From positions 1 to 52,111 of the forward strand of contig SFNC01000002.1 in the NCBI GenBank assembly GCA_004554255.1: a stretch of 52,111 nt of DNA, given 5' to 3'. Under the pieces are notes generated by a model. The model had not been told where the DNA came from. It searched no databases and saw nothing but the letters and a program-made list of their open reading frames with translations. Origin of the DNA: Bacteroidales bacterium. GTDB taxonomy: Bacteria; Bacteroidota; Bacteroidia; Bacteroidales; Muribaculaceae. Both the position numbers and the translations under genes were made by a program. Numbering within the stretch: the stretch's first letter is position 1; each line of letters opens with the position of its first letter. Of the stretch, positions 25,402 to 33,844 are shown piece by piece.

Positions 25402-28155
25402 TCAGAAGCGCACGCCAACATTGAAGAATACTTTCACGCCCTGGGCGTAGGTGTACTTGTTGGGATATTTGTCGCGGATATAGTCCTTGGTGTCGAGACG
25501 TCCCTGCTGGTAAGCGTATGTGCAGATGTCCTTGTTGTTGAGAACGTTGTTGATGTTCAGGTTAAAGTTCATGGACACTTTGCGGTTGATGTACAGGAGC
25601 TTGCCGATAGAGATGTTCAGCGAGAAGGCGTTTTTGAGTTTGTCCTGAGCCGAGAGTTCTTTGATTTTCTCTTCCAGAGCTGCGGGCTCGGGGAATTTCT
25701 GCCACAGGTCGGGCAGAGCCTCGTGGTAAGCGGGCGAGAGGTTTACGTATGCGTCGCCCATCCAGGTGCCGTTAACGTTGAAGAACCAGTTTTTGGGAGC
25801 AGCATAGTCGATACCAACATTGAATACAGTCTGGGGAGTAGAACCCATGTAGTAGTTCTTGAGGTATACAGTCTGAGTGGTATCGGGGTGCAGACCGTTT
25901 TCAAACGAGCGTGTGCCCCTGGGGTTGTTCTTGTACTGGTAGCGGGCGAAAGTACCTGCGAAAGTACCGGTGATGGAGGGAGTTATCTTGTAGCTCATAC
26001 CCAGCTCGATACCTTTGTTTACTTTGTGTACGTTCTGCAGAGCGTAGATAGCGTATGTAGAGTAACGGTCGTCGTAGAAACCGGTGCGCTCGATGGCGTG
26101 CGAGAGGTCTACGTAGTAAACGCCGATGTTACCGCGGAAGCGGCGATAGTTCCAGGTGTAAGAGAGGTCGGCGGCGAAGTCGCGCTCGTTCTCGATACCG
26201 TCCACAACAGAGTTCTTTACGCGGGGAGCGATGAAGGCCTGGTCGGCCAGCGGAGCACGTGTGCCGTAAGAGAGGTGTGCGGAGAAGTAGTTGCGTCCGT
26301 CCAGTTTATAGGTTGCGCCTACTTTTGCCGAAGCATTGTCGAAGCTCTGGGTGGCGCTGTGGCCGAGAGAGTTCTGAGGAGCACGTCCGTTGCGCATCTT
26401 ACCGTCGCGGAAGTACTGGGTGTACGACATTTTCACGCCGTAGTTAACGTCCCAGTGGCGGGAAGTGTAAGTGTTCTGCAACCAGGCGTCGGCACGCAGG
26501 TAGTGGATGTCATAGTCGTAACCGAAGCGGTCGCCCTTGTAAACCTTGCGGTTGGGGTTGTCGAGGTCGTTCTGCAGGTTTTCCGGAGCGAGAGTGATGT
26601 CGCGGTCCGAGAACGGGTCGATGTCCAGCCAGTACTGACCGCCCATGAGGTCGCGGATGGTCTTGTAGTACGAGCCCTTGGTGTAGTTGAATGCTACGCC
26701 GGCCTGGAGCTGGAAGTGGTCGTTGAGGCGATGGTTAACATAGCTGTTGAACATAGCCTGGAACTCGTTGGAGTGACGGTTTTCCAGGATGTAGCTTGAA
26801 CCCTTCTGCTTTTCGGCGGGGAGGGCCTTGTTCTGCTCGTTGTTCAGATAGTTGATCTGATAGAGGTTGTCCCAGTTGATCTGAGTGAAGTTGGGGTTCT
26901 TGCTTTCCCAGAGCTGAGTGTAGATTTCTTTCTGGATGGGGTCGTCATCGTAGTAAGAGGGCAGGTAGCGGTAGTAGGTGGGGTTGGGGTCCAGGGCCTT
27001 GTAGTACTGGAGCGCTGACTGCTGGTACTGTACCCAACGCATGGCGGCAGAGGTGTTGAGGGTGGTTTTCTGACCCTTGTAAAGCCAGGTGAGCATTACG
27101 GTGGGGTCGAAAGTGTTAACGATGCGCGAAGCACGTTTTTTGCCGTCCTGCCAGCCCCAGTTGGGGTTGTAGAGGTTCGAGCCAACCAGGTCATATACTT
27201 CCTGATAGGTAGCGGAAGCACCGGCGCGCTGTGTGGGGCCGCCGAAAGCGGTGAGGGTCAGCGAGTGGGTTTTGGAGAGCTGTTTCTGCAGAGACAGGAA
27301 CAGACCGCCGCTGTTGTAGAAAGTACCGTCTATAACGCCTTCCTTAGCGTAACGGCCGATGGCTGCAATAGTGAAAGCCCAGCCGTTGCTGCGCATACCG
27401 GTGGAGTAAGAAGCCATGGCGCGGAGCATATAGTTGGAGTTGGTATATGCTACAGAACCGTTGAAACCGGGAGCGTAAGTGTCTGTTACAGTGTTGTAGT
27501 TTACACCACCGGCGAGGTCGCCGAAACCGAACGACGCTGCGTCAAGGCCCACGGCGTTGGTTTTGTTACGGAACGCACGCGAGGTGAGACCCATAAGGCT
27601 GCTGAAGTTGAAACGTCCGCGGATGGGGTCGTTGAGGTCGATACCGTTCATGTAAACATTCTGGTACTCGTTCTGCAGACCGCGATAGCGGAAGTACATG
27701 GGGCCGAAGTTGTAGCTGGCCGTGTTGTAATAGAGGTTGTCGTTGGCACCGGTGAGGGCGGCGATGCCCTGTGCGGAACCTTCTTCGTCCTCCATAACGG
27801 CTTCGTCGTAAATCATGTCCTCGGCGTCGCCATAGAAAGTATCGGCAACATCGTTGGGTGTCAGGCGGATCTGGCCCAGATTCACGGTCTTGCTGGCAAA
27901 GGCAACCTCGCGGCTGTATGCCTCATAGCCATCGCAAGTCACAATCAGAAGGTCGGCCGTACCGGCAGCGGTAAGGCTGAAATCTCCCGAAAAATTAGTG
28001 GTGGCATGCGCGCCGCTTTGCTGCAGCGTTACGGACGCGCCGCTGATGGGAGCGCCCGTCGAGCCATTCACAACAACTCCGACAACATTCGAAGTCTGCG
28101 CTAAAACGGGCATAATAGCCCCTATAAGCGCTAACAGGAATAGTTTTAGTCTCAT
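25402..28155 (-). CDS. TonB-dependent outer-membrane receptor with carboxypeptidase-regulatory-like domain
   Basis: The 917-residue receptor imports a ligand across the outer membrane using TonB energy. The signal peptide ends near residue 20 (MRLKLFLLALIGAIMPVLAQ). Residues about 22-100 form the carboxypeptidase-D regulatory-like domain (VVGVVVNGSTGAPISGASV). The plug follows (FRYRGLQNEYQNVYMNGIDL, RAFRNKTNAVGLDAASFGFG). The rest is a beta-barrel ending in the aromatic VGVRF expected of outer-membrane proteins. No SusD-family gene is adjacent; two DUF5689 lipoprotein genes follow instead. A minus-strand -7 element sits at 28303. The gene is divergent from an alkaline phosphatase, which may hint at phosphorus-related cargo, but the ligand is not evident. 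Confidence 0.92.
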   Translation of the reverse strand: MRLKLFLLALIGAIMPVLAQTSNVVGVVVNGSTGAPISGASVTLQQSGAHATTNFSGDFSLTAAGTADLLIVTCDGYEAYSREVAFASKTVNLGQIRLTPNDVADTFYGDAEDMIYDEAVMEDEEGSAQGIAALTGANDNLYYNTASYNFGPMYFRYRGLQNEYQNVYMNGIDLNDPIRGRFNFSSLMGLTSRAFRNKTNAVGLDAASFGFGDLAGGVNYNTVTDTYAPGFNGSVAYTNSNYMLRAMASYSTGMRSNGWAFTIAAIGRYAKEGVIDGTFYNSGGLFLSLQKQLSKTHSLTLTAFGGPTQRAGASATYQEVYDLVGSNLYNPNWGWQDGKKRASRIVNTFDPTVMLTWLYKGQKTTLNTSAAMRWVQYQQSALQYYKALDPNPTYYRYLPSYYDDDPIQKEIYTQLWESKNPNFTQINWDNLYQINYLNNEQNKALPAEKQKGSSYILENRHSNEFQAMFNSYVNHRLNDHFQLQAGVAFNYTKGSYYKTIRDLMGGQYWLDIDPFSDRDITLAPENLQNDLDNPNRKVYKGDRFGYDYDIHYLRADAWLQNTYTSRHWDVNYGVKMSYTQYFRDGKMRNGRAPQNSLGHSATQSFDNASAKVGATYKLDGRNYFSAHLSYGTRAPLADQAFIAPRVKNSVVDGIENERDFAADLSYTWNYRRFRGNIGVYYVDLSHAIERTGFYDDRYSTYAIYALQNVHKVNKGIELGMSYKITPSITGTFAGTFARYQYKNNPRGTRSFENGLHPDTTQTVYLKNYYMGSTPQTVFNVGIDYAAPKNWFFNVNGTWMGDAYVNLSPAYHEALPDLWQKFPEPAALEEKIKELSAQDKLKNAFSLNISIGKLLYINRKVSMNFNLNINNVLNNKDICTYAYQQGRLDTKDYIRDKYPNKYTYAQGVKVFFNVGVRF

Positions 28156-28302
28156 ACTGATTTTTAAGATGTTAATATTTTGGTAAATAATGTTTTATTT
28201 TGTTTCAGATTCCACCGGTCATGCCTCATTAGGACAGGTCCAAGACTCGTTTTCACGGCTAATGTCAGATTTAAGCGTGGCAGGTCAATGTTAATGGAAC
28301 AC

Positions 28303-28310
28303 CAAAATTA
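28303..28310 (-). promoter_or_regulatory. -7 element for the TonB receptor operon
   Basis: On the minus strand this reads TAATTTTG, a match to TAnnTTTG, leaving a leader of about 145 nt. No correctly spaced -33 element is seen. The divergent intergenic region 28156-28426 holds only this and the phosphatase promoter. Confidence 0.5.
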
Positions 28311-28364
28311 CGCATTTTTTTGCAAATTAAAAATTTTTAGGGGAAATATCACAAAAATAATTGT

Positions 28365-28372
28365 TACTTTTG
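28365..28372 (+). promoter_or_regulatory. -7 element for the alkaline phosphatase
   Basis: TACTTTTG matches the -7 consensus, 54 nt before the ATG at 28427. A -33 element is not clear. Confidence 0.6.
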
Positions 28373-28426
28373 CAGAAACCATGTAGGTTTACCCGGAAAT
28401 TAATAAATGTTAAAACACAAATAGGC

Positions 28427-29833
28427 ATGAACATAAAACACCTGCTATGCGCCGCGGCCATATGTTTCGGCACCCTCGCTTACGGCGCACAACCCAAATA
28501 TGTATTCATGATGATAGGCGACGGCATGGGTCCGGGCCCGATTATGGCCACGCAGAACTACCTGCGTCTGGGCAGCGAAACCCCTGATGCGCGCCTGAAT
28601 ATGCTGCAGATGCCGGTGTCATCGCGCGCAATGTCTTACTCCGCATCCTCTCCCGTCACGGATTCGGCGGCGGCGGGAACGGCCCTTTCCACCGGCTCCA
28701 AGACTAAGAACGGCATGCTGGGCATGAACGCCGACACTGTTGCTGTGTACTCCATCGCCCGCGATCTGAAGCAGCAGGGCTGGGGCATAGGTATTGTCAC
28801 CAATAATGCTCCCGACGACGCTACGCCCGGCGCATTTTACGCGCATGTGCCCAGCAGAAGCATGTATTACGAGATTGGCAAGGACGCTGCCGCCTCCGGC
28901 GTGGACTTCCTCGCCGGCGCGTCCCTGCGTGGCCGCAAGGACAAGGAGGGTAACCCCACGGATCTGTATAATATCCTGGAACAGAGCGGAGTTACCATCC
29001 TCAGAGGTAAAAAAGGTGCCGAGCAGGTGCGTACCACAGACTCGCGCCGTATTGTGCTTGTAAACCCCGAAGGACATGCGTGGGACAATGAGATGGGCTT
29101 TGCCATTGACGGCGCTGATGCCGACACTGTGGGCCTGTCGCTGTACACCGCCACGGAAGCGTGTCTCTATCATCTGGAAAAGAATTCGCCCGACCACTTT
29201 TTCATGGTTATTGAGGATGGTATGATAGACCATCTGCTGCATGGAAACGACGGGTCATCGTCAATCCGCCAGATATTAAGCTTCGACCGCGTTATTGGGC
29301 GTGTGCTGGAGTTCTACCGTCAGCACCCGGACGAGACACTGGTGATAGTCACTGCCGACCATGACACCGGCGGAATGTCAAACGGTTGTAGCACAACGCG
29401 TTATAAGATATTCTTTGACAATGTCAACCACCAGAAACTCTCCAAGGACGCCTTCTCGGACTACTGCACGGACCTGCTGAAAAGCGGCCGTAAGGTCACC
29501 TGGGAAGAGATGGAAAAAGTGCTTGCCGAGAAATTGGGCATGGGCACAGTGGTGAATGTCAGCGACGAACAGGAGGAGTACCTTAAAAAGGCTTTCGACA
29601 AAACATTTGTAAAGCGTAATGCCGAGGATGTCAAGGGATTATACAAGGATAGCAATGCCTTTGCATCGGCTGTTTTCAAGGTTTTCAACAACTCCAGCGG
29701 CTTCGGCTTCACCACCTCTAACCACACCGGAAACTTTACCCCCGTATTCGCCATCGGCGTGGGCTCGGAACGCTTTACCGGAACGCTTGACAATACCGAG
29801 ATTCCGCAGATATTACGCGAACTTACCAAGTAA
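28427..29833 (+). CDS. Alkaline phosphatase (PhoA family)
   Basis: This exported phosphomonoesterase releases phosphate from organic esters in the periplasm or at the surface. The start at 28427 gives 468 residues with a signal peptide (MNIKHLLCAAAICFGTLAYG); the TTG at 28361 lies upstream of the promoter. The metal site and nucleophile are all present: D32 (IGDGMG), S80 (VTDSAAAGTA), E-x4-D-x3-H in EDGMIDHLLH, DH in TADHDTGG, and HTG in SNHTGNFTPVFAIG. The residue after the conserved Asp is His rather than the Lys of E. coli PhoA, as in many other homologues. It is divergent from the TonB receptor operon. Confidence 0.95.
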   Translation: MNIKHLLCAAAICFGTLAYGAQPKYVFMMIGDGMGPGPIMATQNYLRLGSETPDARLNMLQMPVSSRAMSYSASSPVTDSAAAGTALSTGSKTKNGMLGMNADTVAVYSIARDLKQQGWGIGIVTNNAPDDATPGAFYAHVPSRSMYYEIGKDAAASGVDFLAGASLRGRKDKEGNPTDLYNILEQSGVTILRGKKGAEQVRTTDSRRIVLVNPEGHAWDNEMGFAIDGADADTVGLSLYTATEACLYHLEKNSPDHFFMVIEDGMIDHLLHGNDGSSSIRQILSFDRVIGRVLEFYRQHPDETLVIVTADHDTGGMSNGCSTTRYKIFFDNVNHQKLSKDAFSDYCTDLLKSGRKVTWEEMEKVLAEKLGMGTVVNVSDEQEEYLKKAFDKTFVKRNAEDVKGLYKDSNAFASAVFKVFNNSSGFGFTTSNHTGNFTPVFAIGVGSERFTGTLDNTEIPQILRELTK

Positions 29834-29841
29834 TAATGCAG

Positions 29842-29871
29842 TATTTTTGCTGTCGGAGGCAAAAATATTTT
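29842..29871 (+). terminator. Probable terminator after the alkaline phosphatase
   Basis: A perfect 9-bp but AT-rich stem, TATTTTTGC (29842-29850) and GCAAAAATA (29859-29867), is followed by TTTTG. It abuts the tRNA promoter. Confidence 0.5.
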
Positions 29872-29899
29872 GTGAAATGAAAAAAAAGTCGTACCTTTG
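29869..29899 (+). promoter_or_regulatory. Promoter of the tRNA-Pro gene
   Basis: TTTG at 29869-29872 and TACCTTTG at 29892-29899 are separated by 19 nt, a consensus Bacteroidota promoter ending 12 nt before the tRNA. Confidence 0.75.
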
Positions 29900-29911
29900 T
29901 GCGCTCCAACT

Positions 29912-29984
29912 CGGGGTGTAGCACAGTTGGCAGCGCGCCACGTTCGGGACGTGGAGGTCGGAAGTTCGAGTCTTCTCACCCCGA
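29912..29984 (+). tRNA. tRNA-Pro (anticodon CGG)
   Basis: The 73-nt sequence folds as a cloverleaf. The acceptor CGGGGTG (29912-29918) pairs with CACCCCG (29977-29983), with discriminator A at 29984. The anticodon stem CCACG/CGTGG encloses loop TTCGGGA with anticodon CGG at 29945-29947, reading the proline codon CCG. The T arm is GGAAG-TTCGAGT-CTTCT. The 3' CCA is not encoded. It is a single-gene unit with its own promoter and terminator. Confidence 0.95.
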
Positions 29985-29996
29985 CATTTCAGAGTT

Positions 29997-30035
29997 AATC
30001 GCTTGCAGGCCAAAAGCCTGCAAGCGATTTCTTAT
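29997..30035 (+). terminator. Terminator of the tRNA-Pro gene
   Basis: A perfect 14-bp stem, AATCGCTTGCAGGC (29997-30010) and GCCTGCAAGCGATT (30016-30029), has loop CAAAA and is followed by TCTTATT. Confidence 0.85.
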
Positions 30036-30097
30036 TGTTTGCGGCTATGGCCGGATAATGCAAGTTTGTGGCAGAATGAAAGAAGTGCAAAAAAATT

Positions 30098-30129
30098 TTT
30101 GGTAATAAGTATTTTTATTTGTACATTTG
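30098..30129 (+). promoter_or_regulatory. Promoter of the small membrane protein gene
   Basis: TTTG at 30098-30101 and TACATTTG at 30122-30129 are 20 nt apart, a consensus pair. The leader to the ATG at 30180 is about 45 nt. Confidence 0.75.
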
Positions 30130-30179
30130 CGAACTAACTGACTGAGATCCATTATGCTAACTATTAAATACACAACAAT

Positions 30180-30584
30180 ATGGACGAATACAAAACAGAA
30201 GTAGAGATCGTAAACGAACAGGAGGAATACGACGTGGACCGCGAGAACGGCCTTGAGCGTGGCAAAAGCTCCATGACATGGGGCATCGTGGGTATGGCGA
30301 TGACGATGGTCCTGTATATCGCATTTGTTATATGGGCGGCGTTCATCAGCGCACGTATGTATTACAGTTATTCAGGGCCCAATACCGTCCTGGCATTTAT
30401 TTTCTTGGGCATTTCTGTGTTCTTCCTGATTATGTCAATCATCAAGTTAGTGTCCGGGGTTCGCGCCCTGCGCTATTCGCCCAAAGTAAAGGCGATACTC
30501 GGTGTTGCGTTTAATGCGCAGAATATCGTCTGTTTCCTTATTTACGTGATCATTTTCGGCTTTGTTTTGGCGGCCGCAATGTAA
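30180..30584 (+). CDS. Small membrane protein, family not assigned
   Basis: The 134-residue protein has an acidic N-terminus (about residues 1-25, rich in Glu and Asp) and three hydrophobic segments at roughly 33-58, 68-95 and 105-134. The pattern, with paired helices and a short loop ALRYSPKVKAILG, is reminiscent of DUF4190- or CD225-like Bacteroidota membrane proteins, but I cannot place it with confidence. It is monocistronic, with a consensus promoter and a strong bidirectional terminator. Confidence 0.7.
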   Translation: MDEYKTEVEIVNEQEEYDVDRENGLERGKSSMTWGIVGMAMTMVLYIAFVIWAAFISARMYYSYSGPNTVLAFIFLGISVFFLIMSIIKLVSGVRALRYSPKVKAILGVAFNAQNIVCFLIYVIIFGFVLAAAM

Positions 30585-30602
30585 CTGAACAATAAAGACT
30601 AT

Positions 30603-30639
30603 AAAAAAACCGCGAGCGCCCGGCGCTCGCGGTTTTTTT
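30603..30639. terminator. Bidirectional terminator between convergent genes
   Basis: A perfect stem made of A-run, CCGCGAGCGC, a 3-nt loop, GCGCTCGCGG and T-run can stop both the plus-strand membrane protein transcript and the minus-strand ATP-grasp transcript. Confidence 0.9.
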
Positions 30640-30660
30640 ATATGGTATATGTGGCAGTGC

Positions 30661-31671
30661 TTACAGTACTTGCACGTTGGGGTCAAGAAGGTCCGACCGG
30701 CGGGCAAAGACCACGTCATCGTACATCAGCATGAGCAGGTCTTCCTCGTAATTGCCTAACTGTATGGGGTTTTCTATGCCGTTTATATTGTTGGCGATCA
30801 TCTCGAAGAAATTTACTCCGGCGCCGTAGGCGTGCAGGTATGCGCCGCCGAAGCGCGGGTTTATTTCGGACAGATAATACTTTCCGTCGCGGATAAAGAA
30901 GTCTATGTCCAGCGGCCCGTTGAAGGTGAAGCAGTCGCAGACCTGCTGGATGAACTCAAACAGCTTCGGGTCCTTGAAAGAGATGGTTTTGCTTGCACCG
31001 CCGATGCGGGTTTCTATTTTGCGTTTAGAGAAAGCCGCTACCACGCGATGTGAAATAGCGTCAACGTAAACATCGGCGTCGCCGTCTCCGCCGTCCATGT
31101 ATTCCTGGATTATATAGTCGTAATCACCGGAGTTCCAGTCGTTTTCCACGTGTTCCAGCGCGTCCACGCGGTGCGCTCCGACGCTGCCGCTGCCGTTTAC
31201 CGGCTTCATGAATACGGGCAGCGAGATTTCGCCGCGTGCCAGAGCCTGCTTGAACTCGTCCAGGTCATGGAAAGTGAGCGGCATCGGTATGCCTTTGCGG
31301 GTGGCATATTTGTACAGCTGGTATTTGTCAAAGCAATATTTGGCGCTGTCCTCGCCGGGCAGCAGCGGGAGTATGCCCATCTCGCGGAAGCGGTCTGCGT
31401 TTGCCGACAAAATTGTTATCTCGGGGTCTATGAGCGTGGTGATTGCCTTGATGTCGTTCTCGCGGCAGATTCTGATGATTTCTTCCACGTATCCGGGCTC
31501 TGTGACGCGTGGAACGAGGAACGCCTTGTCGGCGACGGCCAGGGCCGGGGCGGTTGCGGCGAGGTCGGTAGCCATAACCAGTCCTCCGTTTTTCCCAAGG
31601 GTTTCACGGGCATTGTTAAGCAGCCGTACTCGCCGTCCGGCGCTGCAGAATAATATATTGTTGTTGCTCAT
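30661..31671 (-). CDS. ATP-grasp enzyme (carbamoyl-phosphate synthase large-chain-like)
   Basis: The 336-residue protein has an N-terminal Rossmann-like preATP-grasp domain (NILFCSAGRRVRLLN) and an ATP-grasp fold (VFMKPVNGSGSVGA, DYIIQEYMDGG). The metal-binding segment is FIRDGKYYLSEINPRFGG. Such enzymes ligate a carboxylate to an amine or thiol using ATP, and family members occur in polysaccharide and natural-product clusters. The substrate cannot be read. It follows the PglC-like transferase by 33 nt and ends the operon at a strong terminator. A role in modifying a glycan or glycolipid made by its neighbour is inferred. Confidence 0.8.
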   Translation of the reverse strand: MSNNNILFCSAGRRVRLLNNARETLGKNGGLVMATDLAATAPALAVADKAFLVPRVTEPGYVEEIIRICRENDIKAITTLIDPEITILSANADRFREMGILPLLPGEDSAKYCFDKYQLYKYATRKGIPMPLTFHDLDEFKQALARGEISLPVFMKPVNGSGSVGAHRVDALEHVENDWNSGDYDYIIQEYMDGGDGDADVYVDAISHRVVAAFSKRKIETRIGGASKTISFKDPKLFEFIQQVCDCFTFNGPLDIDFFIRDGKYYLSEINPRFGGAYLHAYGAGVNFFEMIANNINGIENPIQLGNYEEDLLMLMYDDVVFARRSDLLDPNVQVL

Positions 31672-31704
31672 TTTTTGTCGGTTAAGGAATGTGATTGCAA
31701 GGGT

Positions 31705-32328
31705 TCAATTGTATCCGTTGAACGCGTCTACCGTAGTGCTGCCTTCCTGGTGGATGCCGTCGGCCCTTACTATGTTCTTTATTGTTTCGATGACGACTTT
31801 GCAGTCTGTCCAAAACGAGATATTGTCCACATACCACACGTCCAGCTCGAATTTGCGTTGCCAGCTTATGGCGTTTCGGCCGTGGCATTGCGCCCATCCG
31901 GAGATTCCGGGGCGAACGTCGTGGCGCCGCATCTGCTCGGCGCTGTACAGAGGCATGTATTTCTCCAGCAGCGGGCGCGGCCCTATCAGCGACATGTCGC
32001 CGATAAAGACGTTCCAGAACTGCGGTATTTCATCAATAGAGGTCGCACGAACCAGCATCCCTATGTGGGTCATGCGCAGGTCGTCGTGCAACAGGTTCCC
32101 GTCGGCATCGCGAGCATCGTTCATGGTCTTGAACTTGTATACCTTGAAAACCTTGCCTTTATATCCGGGGCGTCGCTGAACAAAGAACGGCGAGCGTCCG
32201 GCGTATGCAGCCCACAGCATGATAGTCACCAGCACAATCACCGGGCTCAGAATCACCAAAGCGGAGCCGGATATCACAATATCCAGTGCCCGTTTGATGT
32301 AAGTCTGATATATTCCGGCGCCACTCAT
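31705..32328 (-). CDS. PglC-like initiating sugar phosphate transferase
   Basis: This is a monotopic polyprenyl-phosphate hexose-1-phosphate transferase (bacterial sugar transferase family). It starts glycan assembly by moving a sugar phosphate from UDP-sugar onto undecaprenyl phosphate at the inner membrane. It is the short, PglC-sized form (207 residues). One re-entrant hydrophobic segment (about 14-42) follows KRALDI. The catalytic D99-E100 dyad lies in TSIDEIPQFWNVF. Then come GDMSLIGPRPL and HDVRPGISGWAQ. No glycosyltransferase, flippase or polymerase gene is nearby. It lies 5 nt after the cysteine desulfidase gene and 33 nt before the ATP-grasp gene. Confidence 0.9.
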   Translation of the reverse strand: MSGAGIYQTYIKRALDIVISGSALVILSPVIVLVTIMLWAAYAGRSPFFVQRRPGYKGKVFKVYKFKTMNDARDADGNLLHDDLRMTHIGMLVRATSIDEIPQFWNVFIGDMSLIGPRPLLEKYMPLYSAEQMRRHDVRPGISGWAQCHGRNAISWQRKFELDVWYVDNISFWTDCKVVIETIKNIVRADGIHQEGSTTVDAFNGYN

Positions 32329-32333
32329 GGCTA

Positions 32334-33638
32334 TTATACTGTCTTATTGGTCATTATGTCCAGAATCATAGCGTCGGTCTGCGTCATTCCGTCGCGGCCT
32401 ATGGCTGTGAGGTTGCGGATGGTGCGGTCTATGTCATTGTCTATAATGCCCTCCAGCGCGCTTGCCGCCTGGCCTTCCATGGCCACCATGGCCGAAATCA
32501 CCGCGGTGCTTACGCCGCTGCTGATTTTCAGTGCGCATGAGGGTTTTGCGCCGTCGCAAATCATTCCGGTAAGATTCGCCACCATGTTCTTTACGGTGTC
32601 CACCACCTGTGGATATCCGCCGCCCATCAGGTAGCAGATTCCGGCGGAGGAGCCGGTTGCGGCGACTACGCAACCGCAGAGTGCCGAGAGGCATCCCAGG
32701 CTCTGTTTTATGTAAATGGCTGTGAGGTGGCTAAGTGTAAGCGCGCGGATAGTCTGCTCGCGGTCGGCATAGTTTTCCTCTGCGTAAACCACCACGGGCA
32801 TTGTTGCTGCAATGCCCTGGTTTCCGCTGCCCGAGTTGCTCATCACTGCTACGGGGGCGCCGCCCATGCGGGCGTCGCAGGCGGCGGAGGTGTAGCTGAG
32901 GATGCGGGAGAATGTGCTGTCGCCCATCACGTTACGCTGTCGCTCGGAGTGCAGGGTGCGGCCCACGCTGTGGCCGTAGTTATCCATCAGGGCCCACTCG
33001 GCGGCGGCTTTGTTAAGGCGGCGTGTCTCCAGTATGAAAGCCAGCTCGTCTACGGGAGTGGTGGTGGCAAATTCCCAGACGGTGTGCATGGACAGTTCGG
33101 GGACGGCATAGGCGTCGGTGCAGGAGGTCTCGTGGGCCTTGCTGTCGGTGTCAACAGAGGTACCGTCTGATTCGCAGTGCACGAAATTGGTGTGACCGCC
33201 GGAGATTACGGCGCGGGAATGGTGCTCCGGACCCGAGACGGTGATGTCTATGTGCAGGATGTGCGGAGCATTCTTGAATAGCTCTATCTCAATTATGCCT
33301 TTGTCTATCAGCTCTTTGCCGCGTTTCACGGCCTCGGCGTTCACATCGTTCAGGACTTCCAGCCCTAATTCATGGCGGCCCACAAGGGCGCCGAGTGCAA
33401 CGGCGATAGGCAGGCCTATCATTCCGGTGCCGGGGATGCCGACGCCCATAGCGTTCTTGACGATATTGGCGCTAAGCCGGCATGAGATTTTAGTGATGCT
33501 TGCGCGCGTTCCTTTATAGAGGTCAACGGCACGTGCGACAGCAAGAGCCACTGCCACCGGCTCGGTACAGCCTATGGCGGGGACTACTTCGCGCTTTATC
33601 AGTCGCAGGATTCGATGTTTTAGGTCTTCTTCAAGCAT
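32334..33638 (-). CDS. cyuA: L-cysteine desulfidase (CyuA/UPF0597 family)
   Basis: This is a predicted iron-sulfur enzyme that degrades L-cysteine to pyruvate, ammonia and sulfide. The ATG at 33638 gives 434 residues (MLEEDLKHRILRLIKREVVP), the family's usual length. In-frame starts at 33662 and 33722 are possible, but the latter is upstream of the likely -7 element. Candidate cluster cysteines are C24 (AIGCTEP), C321 and C361 (MICDGAKPSC); the 40-residue spacing of the last two fits what I recall for the archaeal enzyme. GGGYPQVVDTVKNM is also conserved. It leads an operon with a sugar transferase and an ATP-grasp enzyme, an unexpected combination. Confidence 0.88.
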   Translation of the reverse strand: MLEEDLKHRILRLIKREVVPAIGCTEPVAVALAVARAVDLYKGTRASITKISCRLSANIVKNAMGVGIPGTGMIGLPIAVALGALVGRHELGLEVLNDVNAEAVKRGKELIDKGIIEIELFKNAPHILHIDITVSGPEHHSRAVISGGHTNFVHCESDGTSVDTDSKAHETSCTDAYAVPELSMHTVWEFATTTPVDELAFILETRRLNKAAAEWALMDNYGHSVGRTLHSERQRNVMGDSTFSRILSYTSAACDARMGGAPVAVMSNSGSGNQGIAATMPVVVYAEENYADREQTIRALTLSHLTAIYIKQSLGCLSALCGCVVAATGSSAGICYLMGGGYPQVVDTVKNMVANLTGMICDGAKPSCALKISSGVSTAVISAMVAMEGQAASALEGIIDNDIDRTIRNLTAIGRDGMTQTDAMILDIMTNKTV

Positions 33639-33680
33639 GTGGTTTTCCAGGTTCGTGATCATGGATGGTACAGCATTTTG

Positions 33681-33688
33681 CAAATTTA
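33681..33688 (-). promoter_or_regulatory. -7 element for the cyuA operon
   Basis: On the minus strand this reads TAAATTTG, matching TAnnTTTG, about 43 nt before the preferred start at 33638. A -33 element is not clear. Confidence 0.5.
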
Positions 33689-33785
33689 GCACTTTTTTAC
33701 AATATATCCGCTTTTTATGCAAAAAAAAGAGGGGTGAATCTTGTACTAAGTGCTATTTAATCCGTTATTTCCGTTTTTTGACCCT

Positions 33786-33793
33786 TAATTTTG
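33786..33793 (+). promoter_or_regulatory. -7 element for the lysis-like cassette
   Basis: TAATTTTG matches the -7 consensus, about 50 nt before the amidase ATG. No well-spaced -33 element is visible. It lies back to back with the cyuA promoter. Confidence 0.55.
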
Positions 33794-33844
33794 CACTAAA
33801 ATCAGTGAATTAACCATTATCATGTTCTTAAAAAAAGAAATGCT

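Noticed and set aside
28200..28300. Possible Pho box from repeated GTCA words between the TonB receptor and the alkaline phosphatase
   Set aside because: The GTCA copies are about 20 nt apart or irregular, not the 11-nt direct repeats expected; not strong enough to call.
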